Virus record (IMG/VR): IMGVR_UViG_3300046792_000034
Coordinates: 1 to 32,291 of that record
DNA: 32,291 nucleotides
Source of the DNA: a virus
Direction: 5' to 3' (one strand)
Position 1 is the stretch's first letter, and each line of letters begins with the position of its first letter. This document shows positions 22,736-29,593 of the stretch, one piece after another. Below the pieces are notes generated by a model. The model worked only from the letters and a program-made list of their open reading frames with translations. It was not told the DNA's origin and did no database searches. A program made the translations under genes and the position numbers.

Positions 22736-23986
22736 TCAGGACTTCGTATCGTCCGAGCTGGTCACCGGAACGATCGTTGGTGGCGCTGCCGGGGGTCCAT
22801 AGATAGGTACGAACGACTCGATCTGGTCCGGAGTCAGCGGCTCGCGGTCATCGAGCGCACGCGCCTCATCATTGGTCAGCAGTCGGGCCGAAATCAAAGC
22901 ACCGATGTACTGGGCACGCTGCAACGGATCCATCCGAAGGATGCCATCCGTGTTGAGCTTGACATACCTCGGCTGTGCCGTGAGCTGAGTCAGAGCCATC
23001 TCCCGACGTATCACAATCGGGGCAAGCTTCAGGACCAGCAGCTTCAAGTGCTGCTGCGTTATATTCGCGTACTTGATATTGCTCCCGACGCCTGCCGTTG
23101 CGTCGATTAGGTCGGTGGGGACGCCAAAGAAACGTGCCACGTCCTCCAGGCTGAACCGTCGACCGTCGAGCCATTCGTTCCCCATCTTCTCGGCCTGAAT
23201 ACCATTCCACTCCCAGTCAATACCATGGACGAATATATCTCCATGATTGACTGAGGCGACGTAGCGGTCCTTGATGATGCGGGCTTCCTTAGCATCGAGC
23301 TTCTTCGATAGGTGCTTGAGTTCTGCCTTGGGCATTCCACCGTTGCCGAACCATTCGAGCGCGAAGTCTTGCATCGACAGGTATTCACCGATGGTCCACG
23401 CAGCATAGTTCACCGGAGACATGCCGACATCGAGACCAGCGACTGGGTATTGCCGTTCGTGCCAGACCTGGTCAGTGCCGTACCAGGTCGAGTCATTGCC
23501 GAACTTGTATTGGAGCTTGCCACCGTTCCGACGGACGATAGTTTTGGCGGCCTGCTGAAGCTCGATCACGGCCGGCAGATTGTTATTGGTCCGTTCAGTG
23601 ATAATTCCGAATGTGTTTCCGAACCGATCGAGGTCAACCTGAGTAGCGTGCAGCCAGTGAACCAGCGGCCACTGCGGGCCGCCGGGGTTGACCAGGATCT
23701 CAGGTGTGGTGACATGGACTCGCGCGCCGAGTACGTTGCGGTAGACATCGAGCGGGAAGGTTGAAAGCAGCTCGGCGCGCAGATTGATACAGGCCCATAC
23801 GGCAGAGTGCCGCATCATGGTGTCGCCGTTGACGTTGACCGTACCGAACCGGTTCATCGCGTTGCGGGACGGGATCTGCCCATCGAGCGCGATCGGTCCC
23901 TTGAGGTTGGCGACACGCTTCTGATACCCAGGAACAACCCGACTGAGGAACTGCGCGACCGACGCCAAGTCTCGGTAGTCGATCAC
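22736..23986 (-). CDS. Portal protein
   Basis: A 416-residue protein of the HK97 portal type, expected to form the dodecameric ring through which DNA enters. Visible signatures are SAVWACINLRAELLSTFPLDVY near 70-90, then the stem-like PLVHWLHATQVDLDRFGNTFG, DQVWHERQYPVAGLDVGMSP, and the C-terminal LLTNDEARALDDREPL motif that is typical of siphovirus portals. GTG at 23986 is the start: AAGGAGG lies seven bases upstream, and the GTGA overlap couples it to the terminase stop. The longer frame starting at 24037 lacks this support. Confidence 0.92.
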   Translation of the reverse strand: MIDYRDLASVAQFLSRVVPGYQKRVANLKGPIALDGQIPSRNAMNRFGTVNVNGDTMMRHSAVWACINLRAELLSTFPLDVYRNVLGARVHVTTPEILVNPGGPQWPLVHWLHATQVDLDRFGNTFGIITERTNNNLPAVIELQQAAKTIVRRNGGKLQYKFGNDSTWYGTDQVWHERQYPVAGLDVGMSPVNYAAWTIGEYLSMQDFALEWFGNGGMPKAELKHLSKKLDAKEARIIKDRYVASVNHGDIFVHGIDWEWNGIQAEKMGNEWLDGRRFSLEDVARFFGVPTDLIDATAGVGSNIKYANITQQHLKLLVLKLAPIVIRREMALTQLTAQPRYVKLNTDGILRMDPLQRAQYIGALISARLLTNDEARALDDREPLTPDQIESFVPIYGPPAAPPTIVPVTSSDDTKS

Positions 23987-25731
23987 GCTTGGTCCTCCTT
24001 CTTCTTCTTGTCCCGATCCGGGTACGCGATCAGGCAATCGAAGTAGTGCTGTATTGGCCCGCCTTCGTAGTCTGGGTATTTACCGCAGTCGGCGCACTCG
24101 CCATCGAGCCCTAGCACAGATTCGAGAACATCGTAGTCTTCATCCATCTCCGCCTCGTATCCATGCATAGCCAGTGTTACTGCGTACAGTGGTGCGATGC
24201 TGACCGCGCCACCGATGCGGTCCCAGGCAAACGTCCGGTTCTTGGCAGAAATCATCTTACGTGCATAAGCCACTGCCTGTGATAGTACCGGCTGCTCCAG
24301 GTGCTTCGCTTGGACTGGATTGTCCTCTCGACCGTGGATCGCATCCTCCCACCGCGCGCACGCCGCTGAAATCTCCAGGGTGTTCGGCTTAAGTACCGTG
24401 ATGCCTAGATTCTCCAACGGCAGGATGAGTGACTGAGCTGGCCCACGGGGATCGATGACTACCGAGACGACGTCGTTGCGCTCCGCCACCCCGGCCATGT
24501 ACGGAACAACCCAGTCGAGTCCCTCGATCTCGTCCGGGATGTCGTCGCCGTTCGGGGCAATGATCTCGGTGTGCCAGTGCCCGTCGCGACGTCGACCAGC
24601 AACAGCGATGTAGGCGCGAGTTCGGTCTTCGTCGACATCGATGCCCACTGCGACGCCGCGAGCTGGTTGCGAGTTGACGTCACCGAGGTCGTTCCATATG
24701 GCTTCCTTGACAAGCGTCCAAGTCGGACGGTTATCCTTCGGCCACTGACTCAGGTACTCCGCGCAGAAGTCGATGAGATCCATCGATCGGAAGTCGCTAC
24801 GGATCGCCTGCACCGTGATGGTGTGGCGCCACTTCTTCTCGGGATCACAGGAGCATGGCAGCCTCGGGTCTTCGTTAGGGCACAGCGCCGGCATAGAGCG
24901 ATGCCAGTTGACCGGGTCGGACGGGTCGGTCGCCGGACCGGTCCAGTTCAGTGGATCGGCCGGGTCATCGCCGGGCTGCCATTCCTTCATCGGCAAGCCG
25001 AAATAGAAGAATGCGACACCATGCCGGACGTCGTTCCGGCACATCGCGATGCCTTCCTTCATTTTGTCGCGAAGGAACTGGCTGTCCTGCGTCCCAGCTC
25101 GCGCCAGTCCGGGGACCATCGAGGTAATCCAGAGCTGCTTCGATGGACGGGTCAGCATGGCGGGTCGCATGCTCAGCTCGCGCCCCTTATCGGCCGCCCA
25201 CGCCTCATCGATGGAACCAAAGTCGAGCGAGTCACCGGTACCGGCGGTCTTCTTTGTGCCGGCGGCAGGAGACCACATGGAACCATTGACCCACATGATG
25301 GCTTCTTGGTTGATCCGAAGCCTAGTGGTGAACATCGACTTGAATGTGGACGCTTCTAAGCGCTTGATGTGGATGTCTTCCCACTTCTCCCGCGCCTTCG
25401 ATCCGGTCTGCGTAGTGTAAAGGATCGTCTGCGGTCCAAAGCGTTCGAAGCCGATAGCTCGATGCGTCATCACCGGCAGGAGCAGCTCAGTCTTTCCGTT
25501 CTGTCGCATGACCACGAGCACGACTGCGTCATAGAAAGGGATACCTGTGTGCTCATCGACCTCCAGCGCTACGTCGACCACGTAACGCTGCCATGGCATG
25601 AATGGCCTACCGAGACTCTCCGCAATGTCGGCAACGTTCGGTCCCAGCGTCAGACGTTCCGGGCTGCGACGTGTCCCGTACAGGGGTTGACAACCGCCGA
25701 AGTAGTGCGGCGACGGATTCGGTGTCTGCAT
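23983..25731 (-). CDS. Terminase large subunit
   Basis: A 582-residue packaging motor. ATPase motifs are VVMRQNGKT at 73-81 (Walker A variant with RQNGKT) and LDFGSIDEA at 169-177 (Walker B with the catalytic glutamate pair). The nuclease half has VGIDVDEDR at 362-370, VIDPRG at 426-431 and WDRIGGAV near 503-510, whose aspartates should coordinate metal. A region with two DPxDPxNW copies and cysteines (about 253-300) and a C-terminal CADCG...HYFDC pair are not usual. ATG at 25731 has AGGA eight bases before it; the ATG at 25776 has none. It overlaps the preceding small gene by 125 bases. Confidence 0.93.
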   Translation of the reverse strand: MQTPNPSPHYFGGCQPLYGTRRSPERLTLGPNVADIAESLGRPFMPWQRYVVDVALEVDEHTGIPFYDAVVLVVMRQNGKTELLLPVMTHRAIGFERFGPQTILYTTQTGSKAREKWEDIHIKRLEASTFKSMFTTRLRINQEAIMWVNGSMWSPAAGTKKTAGTGDSLDFGSIDEAWAADKGRELSMRPAMLTRPSKQLWITSMVPGLARAGTQDSQFLRDKMKEGIAMCRNDVRHGVAFFYFGLPMKEWQPGDDPADPLNWTGPATDPSDPVNWHRSMPALCPNEDPRLPCSCDPEKKWRHTITVQAIRSDFRSMDLIDFCAEYLSQWPKDNRPTWTLVKEAIWNDLGDVNSQPARGVAVGIDVDEDRTRAYIAVAGRRRDGHWHTEIIAPNGDDIPDEIEGLDWVVPYMAGVAERNDVVSVVIDPRGPAQSLILPLENLGITVLKPNTLEISAACARWEDAIHGREDNPVQAKHLEQPVLSQAVAYARKMISAKNRTFAWDRIGGAVSIAPLYAVTLAMHGYEAEMDEDYDVLESVLGLDGECADCGKYPDYEGGPIQHYFDCLIAYPDRDKKKKEDQA

Positions 25732-25969
25732 TCCCCACGTCCTGAAGCCGATTGATGGTCTGCCGTAGTTCTGCATTCAACTTAGCGAGTGCAGTGATGT
25801 CGTCAGTCTGGCATTGGTCGAATGCCCTCGCCAGCTTGAGCGCCATCTCTTTGAGAGAACTACGCATCCCTACATCTAATTTCCCAACTCGGGCGATATC
25901 GGCGCGAACGCTCAGCTCGACCGCGCCGGGCACCACGACAGGAACATTAGGATCCTCGTCCTCTGTCAT
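25607..25969 (-). CDS. Probable small terminase subunit
   Basis: A 120-residue, largely helical protein directly before the large terminase, the standard position. It starts MTEDEDPNVPVVVPG, then a helix RADIARVGKLDVGMRSSLKEMALKLARAF and a second helix ITALAKLNAELRQTINRLQD, ending with a CRHCGE motif. It could recognise the packaging site and guide the large subunit, but no clear helix-turn-helix was seen. GGAGG lies eight bases before the ATG. Its last 125 bases overlap the start of the terminase gene in another frame. Confidence 0.6.
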   Translation of the reverse strand: MTEDEDPNVPVVVPGAVELSVRADIARVGKLDVGMRSSLKEMALKLARAFDQCQTDDITALAKLNAELRQTINRLQDVGNADTESVAALLRRLSTPVRDTSQPGTSDAGTERCRHCGESR

Positions 25970-26106
25970 ACCGTGTGCCTCCGTCGCGTGCCGTACATCT
26001 CGCAGTATCTAGAACCATCAGTGCCTATCCAGAACCAGTATCCGCCCACCACATCGCTCGACCTATGTAGGACGATGCGGCACCAACGGCACCAGACCAG
26101 AGACAT
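25966..26106 (-). CDS. Tiny Cys-rich protein, 46 aa
   Basis: A 46-residue protein, MSLVWCRWCRIVLHRSSDVV at the N-terminus and GYWFWIGTDGSRYCEMYGTR following. The CxxC pair at 6 and 9 and a later Cys near 35 suggest a small zinc-bound or disulfide-bound fold; similar short CxxC proteins occur near early packaging genes of actinophages. The ATG directly follows the HNH stop codon, and the stop overlaps the next gene's ATG (ATGA), so it is very likely translated. Too short for common gene callers. Confidence 0.65.
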   Translation of the reverse strand: MSLVWCRWCRIVLHRSSDVVGGYWFWIGTDGSRYCEMYGTRRRHTV

Positions 26107-26445
26107 TCACCACTTCCGACTGCGATTCGGTTCCTGCACTATTTGCCTATTTGAGCCTGAGCCCTTGCGTTGGTTACAGACTAGACCACAAACCTCGCAT
26201 CGGTTGACCGCGCCGGTATTGCCCATAGAACCGTGCGCCGGCTGAAGGTTTGTCAGCTCATCGAAACCAGGGACGCGTTTACCGTCTGGTCCGCGCGGCC
26301 AGTCCACATCGGAGATTATGTGATCGGCCGTCTTTGCGCCGCCATGGTGGCAGATTCCGCAGACGTCGGAGAGCGCTAGCAGGATATCCCGGTTGCGTCG
26401 ATATTTGCGGTTGCCCATTCCTCCTCGACCGCTGGCGCCGCTCAC
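26107..26445 (-). CDS. HNH endonuclease
   Basis: A 112-residue protein with HNH features: a CxxC pair at 29/32 (VCGICHHGGAKTADHIISDV), the catalytic DH at 41-42, TNL at 65-67 with the central Asn, QPAH at 68-71, and a second CxxC (RCEVCG) near 83-86. It is the usual companion of the large terminase in phages with cohesive ends or a headful site and may nick DNA near the packaging site. GTG at 26445 overlaps the previous stop (GTGA); an ATG at 26418 next to GAGGAG is the alternative start, giving 103 residues. Confidence 0.8.
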   Translation of the reverse strand: MSGASGRGGMGNRKYRRNRDILLALSDVCGICHHGGAKTADHIISDVDWPRGPDGKRVPGFDELTNLQPAHGSMGNTGAVNRCEVCGLVCNQRKGSGSNRQIVQEPNRSRKW

Positions 26446-26531
26446 CAGCCATTCACCACATAGATGAGCGCCATGCCGGCGAGCCAGACGAATAGGACAA
26501 TGCCTAGGAAGATGCGGTCACGAGTTTCCAT
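26442..26531 (-). CDS. 29-residue single-pass membrane peptide
   Basis: Translates as METRDRIFLGIVLFVWLAGM followed by ALIYVVNGW. One hydrophobic helix (about residues 8-26) covers nearly the whole peptide, preceded by a charged start. Its stop overlaps the HNH start (GTGA), and it follows a terminator-like hairpin. Function is unknown; it would insert in the inner membrane. Confidence 0.5.
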   Translation of the reverse strand: METRDRIFLGIVLFVWLAGMALIYVVNGW

Positions 26532-26540
26532 ACACAGCAA

Positions 26541-26576
26541 GATACCCCCAGCGCCCGCACAAACGCTGAGGGTATC
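26541..26576 (-). terminator. Hairpin between the accessory block and the terminase block
   Basis: GATACCCTCAGCG and CGCTGGGGGTATC, read on the minus strand, make a 13-bp stem with a single G-U pair and a ten-base loop. In the opposite strand's RNA that pair would be a mismatch, so the structure suits leftward transcription. It lies 47 bases past the SLOG gene stop and has no long T run after it. Confidence 0.75.
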
Positions 26577-26623
26577 TCACTTAGGCTCGACGGTTGGCTG
26601 CTCAGGACCTTCCGGAGCCACAC

Positions 26624-27091
26624 TCACGAGCGGAATAGCTGGTGCTCGATGCCTTTCTCCCTGGCGTAATCGTAGCACTGAGTGGCGCCCTTGGAACGTT
26701 GATGTATGAATGCCAACAGGTACTCGGGAATGGGAGCGTCGTCACACATCAGCTCGTTGCGAACGAATCCCTGCACCGGGCAAATACTGCCCTTGGGGTC
26801 TGGTCGGCGGTGCGCTCCCAGCTCTTGCTTGTTCCATGGCGGAAACTTATCGCATCGACCAGGGACGCATGGATCGTGCCACTTCGCTTCGTACACCTTG
26901 CATGTGACGAACTTCGATCTGACCGAGGCATCCGCCCAAGCCTTTACGAACTTGTCTACGCCGCGAGCGTCGCCAACGCGGAGGTCGAGCTTCTGCTTGC
27001 GGTCGCGGGCGGAGTCAAGGCAGAGCTGCAATGCAGCGGCCACTCTACGGAGGTCGGGCCAGGTTCGTGACCCAGTGACGAGTACGAGCAT
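26624..27091 (-). CDS. SLOG-domain protein (DUF2493/YspA-like)
   Basis: A 155-residue protein with a Rossmann-like fold: LVLVTGSRTWPD at 2-13, the nucleotide-site type loop RVGDARGVDKFVKAWAD at 38-54, RNELM near 111-115, and LAFIHQRSKGATQCYDYARE near 126-145. These are the usual marks of the DUF2493 SLOG group, which is thought to bind a nucleotide-like ligand. Between them is a cysteine-rich insertion (about residues 64-104: HDPCVPGRC, SICPVQG), possibly metal-bound. ATG at 27091 shares one base with the previous stop. The frame upstream of it is noncoding. Confidence 0.75.
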   Translation of the reverse strand: MLVLVTGSRTWPDLRRVAAALQLCLDSARDRKQKLDLRVGDARGVDKFVKAWADASVRSKFVTCKVYEAKWHDPCVPGRCDKFPPWNKQELGAHRRPDPKGSICPVQGFVRNELMCDDAPIPEYLLAFIHQRSKGATQCYDYAREKGIEHQLFRS

Positions 27092-27339
27092 TACCGGTAC
27101 CCCAGTATCTTCATAACGTCCTCGATCAGGACCGTCGTCCGACCATTGTATGCCGCCGACTCGCAGAGCTGAACGATCCTGGCCGCGCGATTGGCGGCGG
27201 TCTGAAGGCGAGTCTTCAGCTCGTCCCGGTGTACGACCACGGAAGCGATGGATTGCTTCTGCGTGTACACCTGCTCGCGCAGCTCGGCCAGCTCGAACGC
27301 ATTGGTTGCCATCTGTTGCTTGATCTCGTCGGTCATCAT
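27091..27339 (-). CDS. Unknown small helical protein
   Basis: An 82-residue protein that looks wholly helical. Residues 1-60 form a likely coiled coil (EIKQQMATNAFELAELREQVYTQ and VVHRDELKTRLQTAANRAARIV). The last 20 residues read TVLIEDVMKILGYR, perhaps a short globular end. ATGATG at the start gives two possible starts, the first overlapping the upstream stop (ATGA) and the second giving TGATG. It lies between a membrane protein and the SLOG gene, all coupled. No family recognised. Confidence 0.6.
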   Translation of the reverse strand: MMTDEIKQQMATNAFELAELREQVYTQKQSIASVVVHRDELKTRLQTAANRAARIVQLCESAAYNGRTTVLIEDVMKILGYR

Positions 27340-27530
27340 GAAACACTCGCAGCGATGTATCCGATCCAGGCGATCATCGACACGTTAATTAGTGCCGATA
27401 TGTAGAACGCTCGCTTCGTCAGGATCCTGCGCGGCTTGCCAACCCAGCGGGACTCCAGCCAGGTCGAGAGGACCAGCAACGCGATGATGAAATACGCTCC
27501 AGCTTGGAACGCATCCTTCTTCACATCCAC
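27336..27530 (-). CDS. Two-helix membrane protein
   Basis: A 64-residue protein with two hydrophobic stretches: YFIIALLVLSTWLES (about 13-27) and FYISALINVSMIAWIGYIAAS (about 42-62), joined by a basic loop RWVGKPRRILTKRA. The positive loop suggests both ends are outside and the loop is in the cytoplasm. GTG at 27530 is used; GTG at 27524 would give a GTGA overlap with the upstream stop. Function is unknown. Confidence 0.6.
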   Translation of the reverse strand: MDVKKDAFQAGAYFIIALLVLSTWLESRWVGKPRRILTKRAFYISALINVSMIAWIGYIAASVS

Positions 27531-27862
27531 CGTTTTCCATCCTTCGTTTCATGTACCGGTACGGACTGGCCACCGAGGTTCGTCACGAGATGATTGCCAC
27601 CCTTGCCGAGGCGGCCGATGCACGGTTGATCCCGGGTGATGTACTGCTGGGTCCATGGCTTGTCATCCTCGCCATCGACGGGGACGTGCACACGGAGCTT
27701 GTGCATGCATCCGCCTACTGCGATGTATTCCTTGACGAGATCCTTCAGTTCGTCCAGCTTGGACAGTTCGCGGTCGCGATCCTTCTGGCGCAGCTTGGCA
27801 AAACTGGCGAGCGACCCTGCGATTGGAGCGCTCCGAACTTTGTAATCCGTACGCCCTGGCAT
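27521..27862 (-). CDS. Unknown 113-residue protein
   Basis: Starts MPGRTDYKVRSAPIAG, with a charged helix LRQKDRDRELSKLDELKDLVKEYIA and a C-terminal beta region (LRVHVPVDGEDDKPWTQQYI, LGKGGNHLVTNLGGQSVPVHET). Two cysteines (GGCMH and DQPCIG) are near the centre. ATG at 27862 overlaps the preceding stop (TAATG), with GGGGA nearby. The reading frame upstream to 27964 is likely noncoding. No domain recognised. Confidence 0.65.
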   Translation of the reverse strand: MPGRTDYKVRSAPIAGSLASFAKLRQKDRDRELSKLDELKDLVKEYIAVGGCMHKLRVHVPVDGEDDKPWTQQYITRDQPCIGRLGKGGNHLVTNLGGQSVPVHETKDGKRWM

Positions 27863-27990
27863 TACAGCATCCCCACAATCTTTTCGGGTATGAGCACTAT
27901 GGCTACACCGCAAAGGCAACAGAGCACAGCGGTGATGAGCACAACGACTTTGAATGCGCGCCACATGGCTTCGCCGATGTTCGGATCCAT
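27862..27990 (-). CDS. 42-residue single-pass membrane protein
   Basis: Translates as MDPNIGEAMWRAFKVVVLIT followed by AVLCCLCGVAIVLIPEKIVGML. One long hydrophobic helix with a CCLC cluster covers residues 13-34. Both ends share a base with neighbours: ATG with the stop of the preceding gene and stop with the next ATG (both TAATG). This coupling makes translation likely in spite of the small size. Confidence 0.6.
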   Translation of the reverse strand: MDPNIGEAMWRAFKVVVLITAVLCCLCGVAIVLIPEKIVGML

Positions 27991-28409
27991 TACATCGCCC
28001 AAATCCAGAGACCGACCTTAACGGCCATCTCCACGAGCAGGAACGTCAATGACACGAGCACGAGCAGGATGATGACTGTCCCGACACGCTCGCTCGCCTT
28101 ACGCAGTCGCGGCGAGTTTGCGAGCGAATCAGGTATAGGAGTACCTGAGGGCTGGCCCACGCCGAGGTCAGCATTGCGGCGGCGAGAATGGCCGCGTGGA
28201 TCGCCCCGTTCTGGAATGCCCGGATCGGGAAGTCTCGGACGCGGACTTTCGAGAAGCTCTCTCGGGACCTCGAAGATTCTCGATGTTTGATCGAGAATCT
28301 TTTCGGTATACGCGGCGGATTCGAGCTTTTCAAGGATGTCCGGCGGGACGTCGAAAGTGTAGGGCTGGTCATCAGACGGTGGCTGGTCGGGTGGCGTTGG
28401 CGCATTCAC
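27990..28409 (-). CDS. Membrane-anchored protein with long disordered N-terminus
   Basis: A 139-residue protein. Residues 1-20 are Pro/Asp rich, about 20-55 are helical (DVPPDILEKLESAAYTEKIL), followed by an Arg/Pro/Gly-rich linker of about 50 residues. A hydrophobic helix VGTVIILLVLVSLTFLLVEM (about 108-127) and the final KVGLWIWAM complete it. The layout suggests a cytoplasmic part tethered to the membrane. GTG is the start; it overlaps the previous gene by 38 bases. Function unknown. Confidence 0.6.
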   Translation of the reverse strand: MNAPTPPDQPPSDDQPYTFDVPPDILEKLESAAYTEKILDQTSRIFEVPRELLESPRPRLPDPGIPERGDPRGHSRRRNADLGVGQPSGTPIPDSLANSPRLRKASERVGTVIILLVLVSLTFLLVEMAVKVGLWIWAM

Positions 28410-28566
28410 GGTGTGCGAGTCCCATCAGGGGAGTAGTAAGCCAGACCGTAGGCTGGCCATCGAAAATGCCCAACTTGCAGATCTTGCAGTTGGTTAGGCG
28501 CAGGTCCCTTTTGGAGCCCCGCGATGCGGCCTTGGATGCGAAGTAGTCGGAGTCTTTCGAACGCAC
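28372..28566 (-). CDS. Small zinc-ribbon-like protein
   Basis: A 64-residue protein. The core is NCKICKLGIFDGQPTVWLT followed by TPLMGLAHRECAN: a CxxC pair and an HxxC pair about 20 residues apart, a spacing that could form one zinc site. The first 20 residues are basic (SKAASRGSKRDLRL). GTG at 28566 overlaps the previous stop (TAGTG). Could bind nucleic acid or protein; no named family. Confidence 0.6.
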   Translation of the reverse strand: MRSKDSDYFASKAASRGSKRDLRLTNCKICKLGIFDGQPTVWLTTPLMGLAHRECANATRPATV

Positions 28567-28733
28567 TAGTCTTCCAATCTCCGCATAAACTCATCGATCG
28601 ACATGAGCCTGAACCTGAACATGTCATTGACGAGTCTAGCCTGGATGACTGTCTCGCATCCGGACAGGAACACCGGGATGCTGTCGTCGCCCGGATCGCG
28701 CGGGCCGTGGACGATGCCACCCTCAGCGAACAT
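28566..28733 (-). CDS. Small protein with a tape-measure-like Gly/Pro motif
   Basis: A 55-residue protein, MFAEGGIVHGPRDPGDDSIPVF then LSGCETVIQARLVNDMF and RLMSIDEFMRRLED. The block GGxxxGPxxPxDDSIPxxLSxxExVI matches the linker inside the tape measure of this same phage (TGGLLNGPGTSTSDSIPAM, then LSDGEYVV). ATG at 28733 overlaps the preceding stop (TGATG). Residues further upstream in this frame are Arg-rich noise. Could act with the tape measure or be a remnant duplication. Confidence 0.6.
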   Translation of the reverse strand: MFAEGGIVHGPRDPGDDSIPVFLSGCETVIQARLVNDMFRFRLMSIDEFMRRLED

Positions 28734-28966
28734 CAGTTCTCCCGGATCTGCACGCCGAGAGCATTGGCTCGGGCCTGAGCGCGAACGGCAGCGGTGCCGG
28801 TGCCGCCAGCGTTGTTCCATTCGTTCAGCGCACTACAGAGCTGACTCGTCTGATGTGGAGCGAGCGTGACCCCGGTGGTCTGCGTCTTCGTCGCGCTACC
28901 CCGAGAGTCCTTATTGACGGCGCTCCATGCGCCGCCAGCGGCCGGGGATACCTGAGTAGTCGTCAT
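28733..28966 (-). CDS. Unknown 77-residue protein, Ala/Thr-rich
   Basis: Sequence opens MTTTQVSPAAGGAWSAVNKD and continues to a helical C-terminal part (QTSQLCSALNEWNNAGGTGTAAVRAQARANALG). The distribution of Ala, Thr and Gly suggests a loose or structural protein. Start ATG overlaps the previous stop (ATGA), and the stop overlaps the next ATG. No family. Confidence 0.6.
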   Translation of the reverse strand: MTTTQVSPAAGGAWSAVNKDSRGSATKTQTTGVTLAPHQTSQLCSALNEWNNAGGTGTAAVRAQARANALGVQIREN

Positions 28967-29112
28967 GGCTTCGCTCCGTAAGTCTCGGCGATGAACTTCT
29001 GGATCTCTGACAAAGAGAGGTGACTGTACCGCGCTTTAATATACCCCAGCGCCTGGATGATGTTCCGGTACGTCGGTGCGATCTGGCCGGCGAAGAACTC
29101 GTCTATCGACAT
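28963..29112 (-). CDS. 49-residue helical protein starting MSIDEF
   Basis: Sequence is MSIDEFFAGQIAPTYRNIIQ followed by ALGYIKARYSHLSLSEIQKF and IAETYGAKP. It looks wholly helical. Its first six residues repeat the last part of the neighbouring 55-residue protein (LMSIDEFMRRLED), with different codons. Stop and start overlaps on both sides (TGATG and ATGA) argue for real translation. Function unknown. Confidence 0.6.
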   Translation of the reverse strand: MSIDEFFAGQIAPTYRNIIQALGYIKARYSHLSLSEIQKFIAETYGAKP

Positions 29113-29225
29113 CAACCCTTGTGGTTCCATAACTGCATCCCGTACTTAGCGAAGGCCCTCAATGCCTCGGCGATGCCGATTAAACCAGCGCGCAAACCGG
29201 CGAGGACCATGTCCTTAGGGACCAT
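29112..29225 (-). CDS. 37-residue amphipathic peptide
   Basis: MVPKDMVLAGLRAGLIGIAE, then ALRAFAKYGMQLWNHKG. Residues 6-26 could form an amphipathic or short membrane helix, followed by basic residues. ATG at 29225 lacks a good ribosome-binding site; ATG at 29210 directly after AAGGA is the alternative. The stop overlaps the next start (TGATG). Low certainty because it is so small. Confidence 0.5.
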   Translation of the reverse strand: MVPKDMVLAGLRAGLIGIAEALRAFAKYGMQLWNHKG

Positions 29226-29258
29226 CACCGAAGAACTTGTTCAGGGTGACTGGCTTCT

Positions 29259-29393
29259 CTATTTGAGCTGGCTGATTACCCATAGCCCACCGGCAACCAT
29301 CAGGGGAATGAATACGATTACCCAGCCAACCGTGACGACTGCGAACACCTTCAGGAACAGCAGCGCCAGGAAGGCGAGCACTAGGAGCAGCAT
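29259..29393 (-). CDS. Two-helix membrane protein, 44 aa
   Basis: MLLLVLAFLALLFLKVFAVV followed by TVGWVIVFIPLMVAGGLWVIS and QLK: two hydrophobic segments around a short VxVGW turn. ATG at 29393 overlaps the end of the previous gene by 13 bases and is preferred over the frame's GTG at 29489, which would run about 110 bases inside a convincing gene. Function unknown. Confidence 0.55.
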   Translation of the reverse strand: MLLLVLAFLALLFLKVFAVVTVGWVIVFIPLMVAGGLWVISQLK

Positions 29394-29593
29394 CGATTCC
29401 GGTCTTCCCACGAGAGAATCAGGAATCGGCCAGCGTTCTTCCACCGCCATCCGATCGTCAGACCACGAGTCGCTCGCGGCGAGGACCACGGCCAGAGCAC
29501 CGGGCCAAACCTCGTTGCCACGAACTTGGTTCCCTTGCCAGGGATGTGCACCTTTTGGAGCTTCACGTATTTACGCCCATCGCTTGTAGTCAT
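29381..29593 (-). CDS. Unknown small basic protein, 70 aa
   Basis: A basic protein: KYVKLQKVHIPGKGTKFVAT then RFGPVLWPW, and RFLILSWEDRNRCC at the end. Short proteins with a HxPGxGTKFVATxFGPVLWP block followed by a basic loop and a LILSW end are common near head and accessory genes of actinophages, without known role. ATG 29593 overlaps the previous gene by 23 bases; GTG at 29566 is an alternative that starts just after the preceding stop. Confidence 0.6.
   Translation of the reverse strand: MTTSDGRKYVKLQKVHIPGKGTKFVATRFGPVLWPWSSPRATRGLTIGWRWKNAGRFLILSWEDRNRCCS

Noticed and set aside
27094-27346. Longer start for the SLOG protein
   Set aside because: The extra region is an out-of-frame reading of the upstream small gene; the TAATG overlap at 27091 marks the real start.
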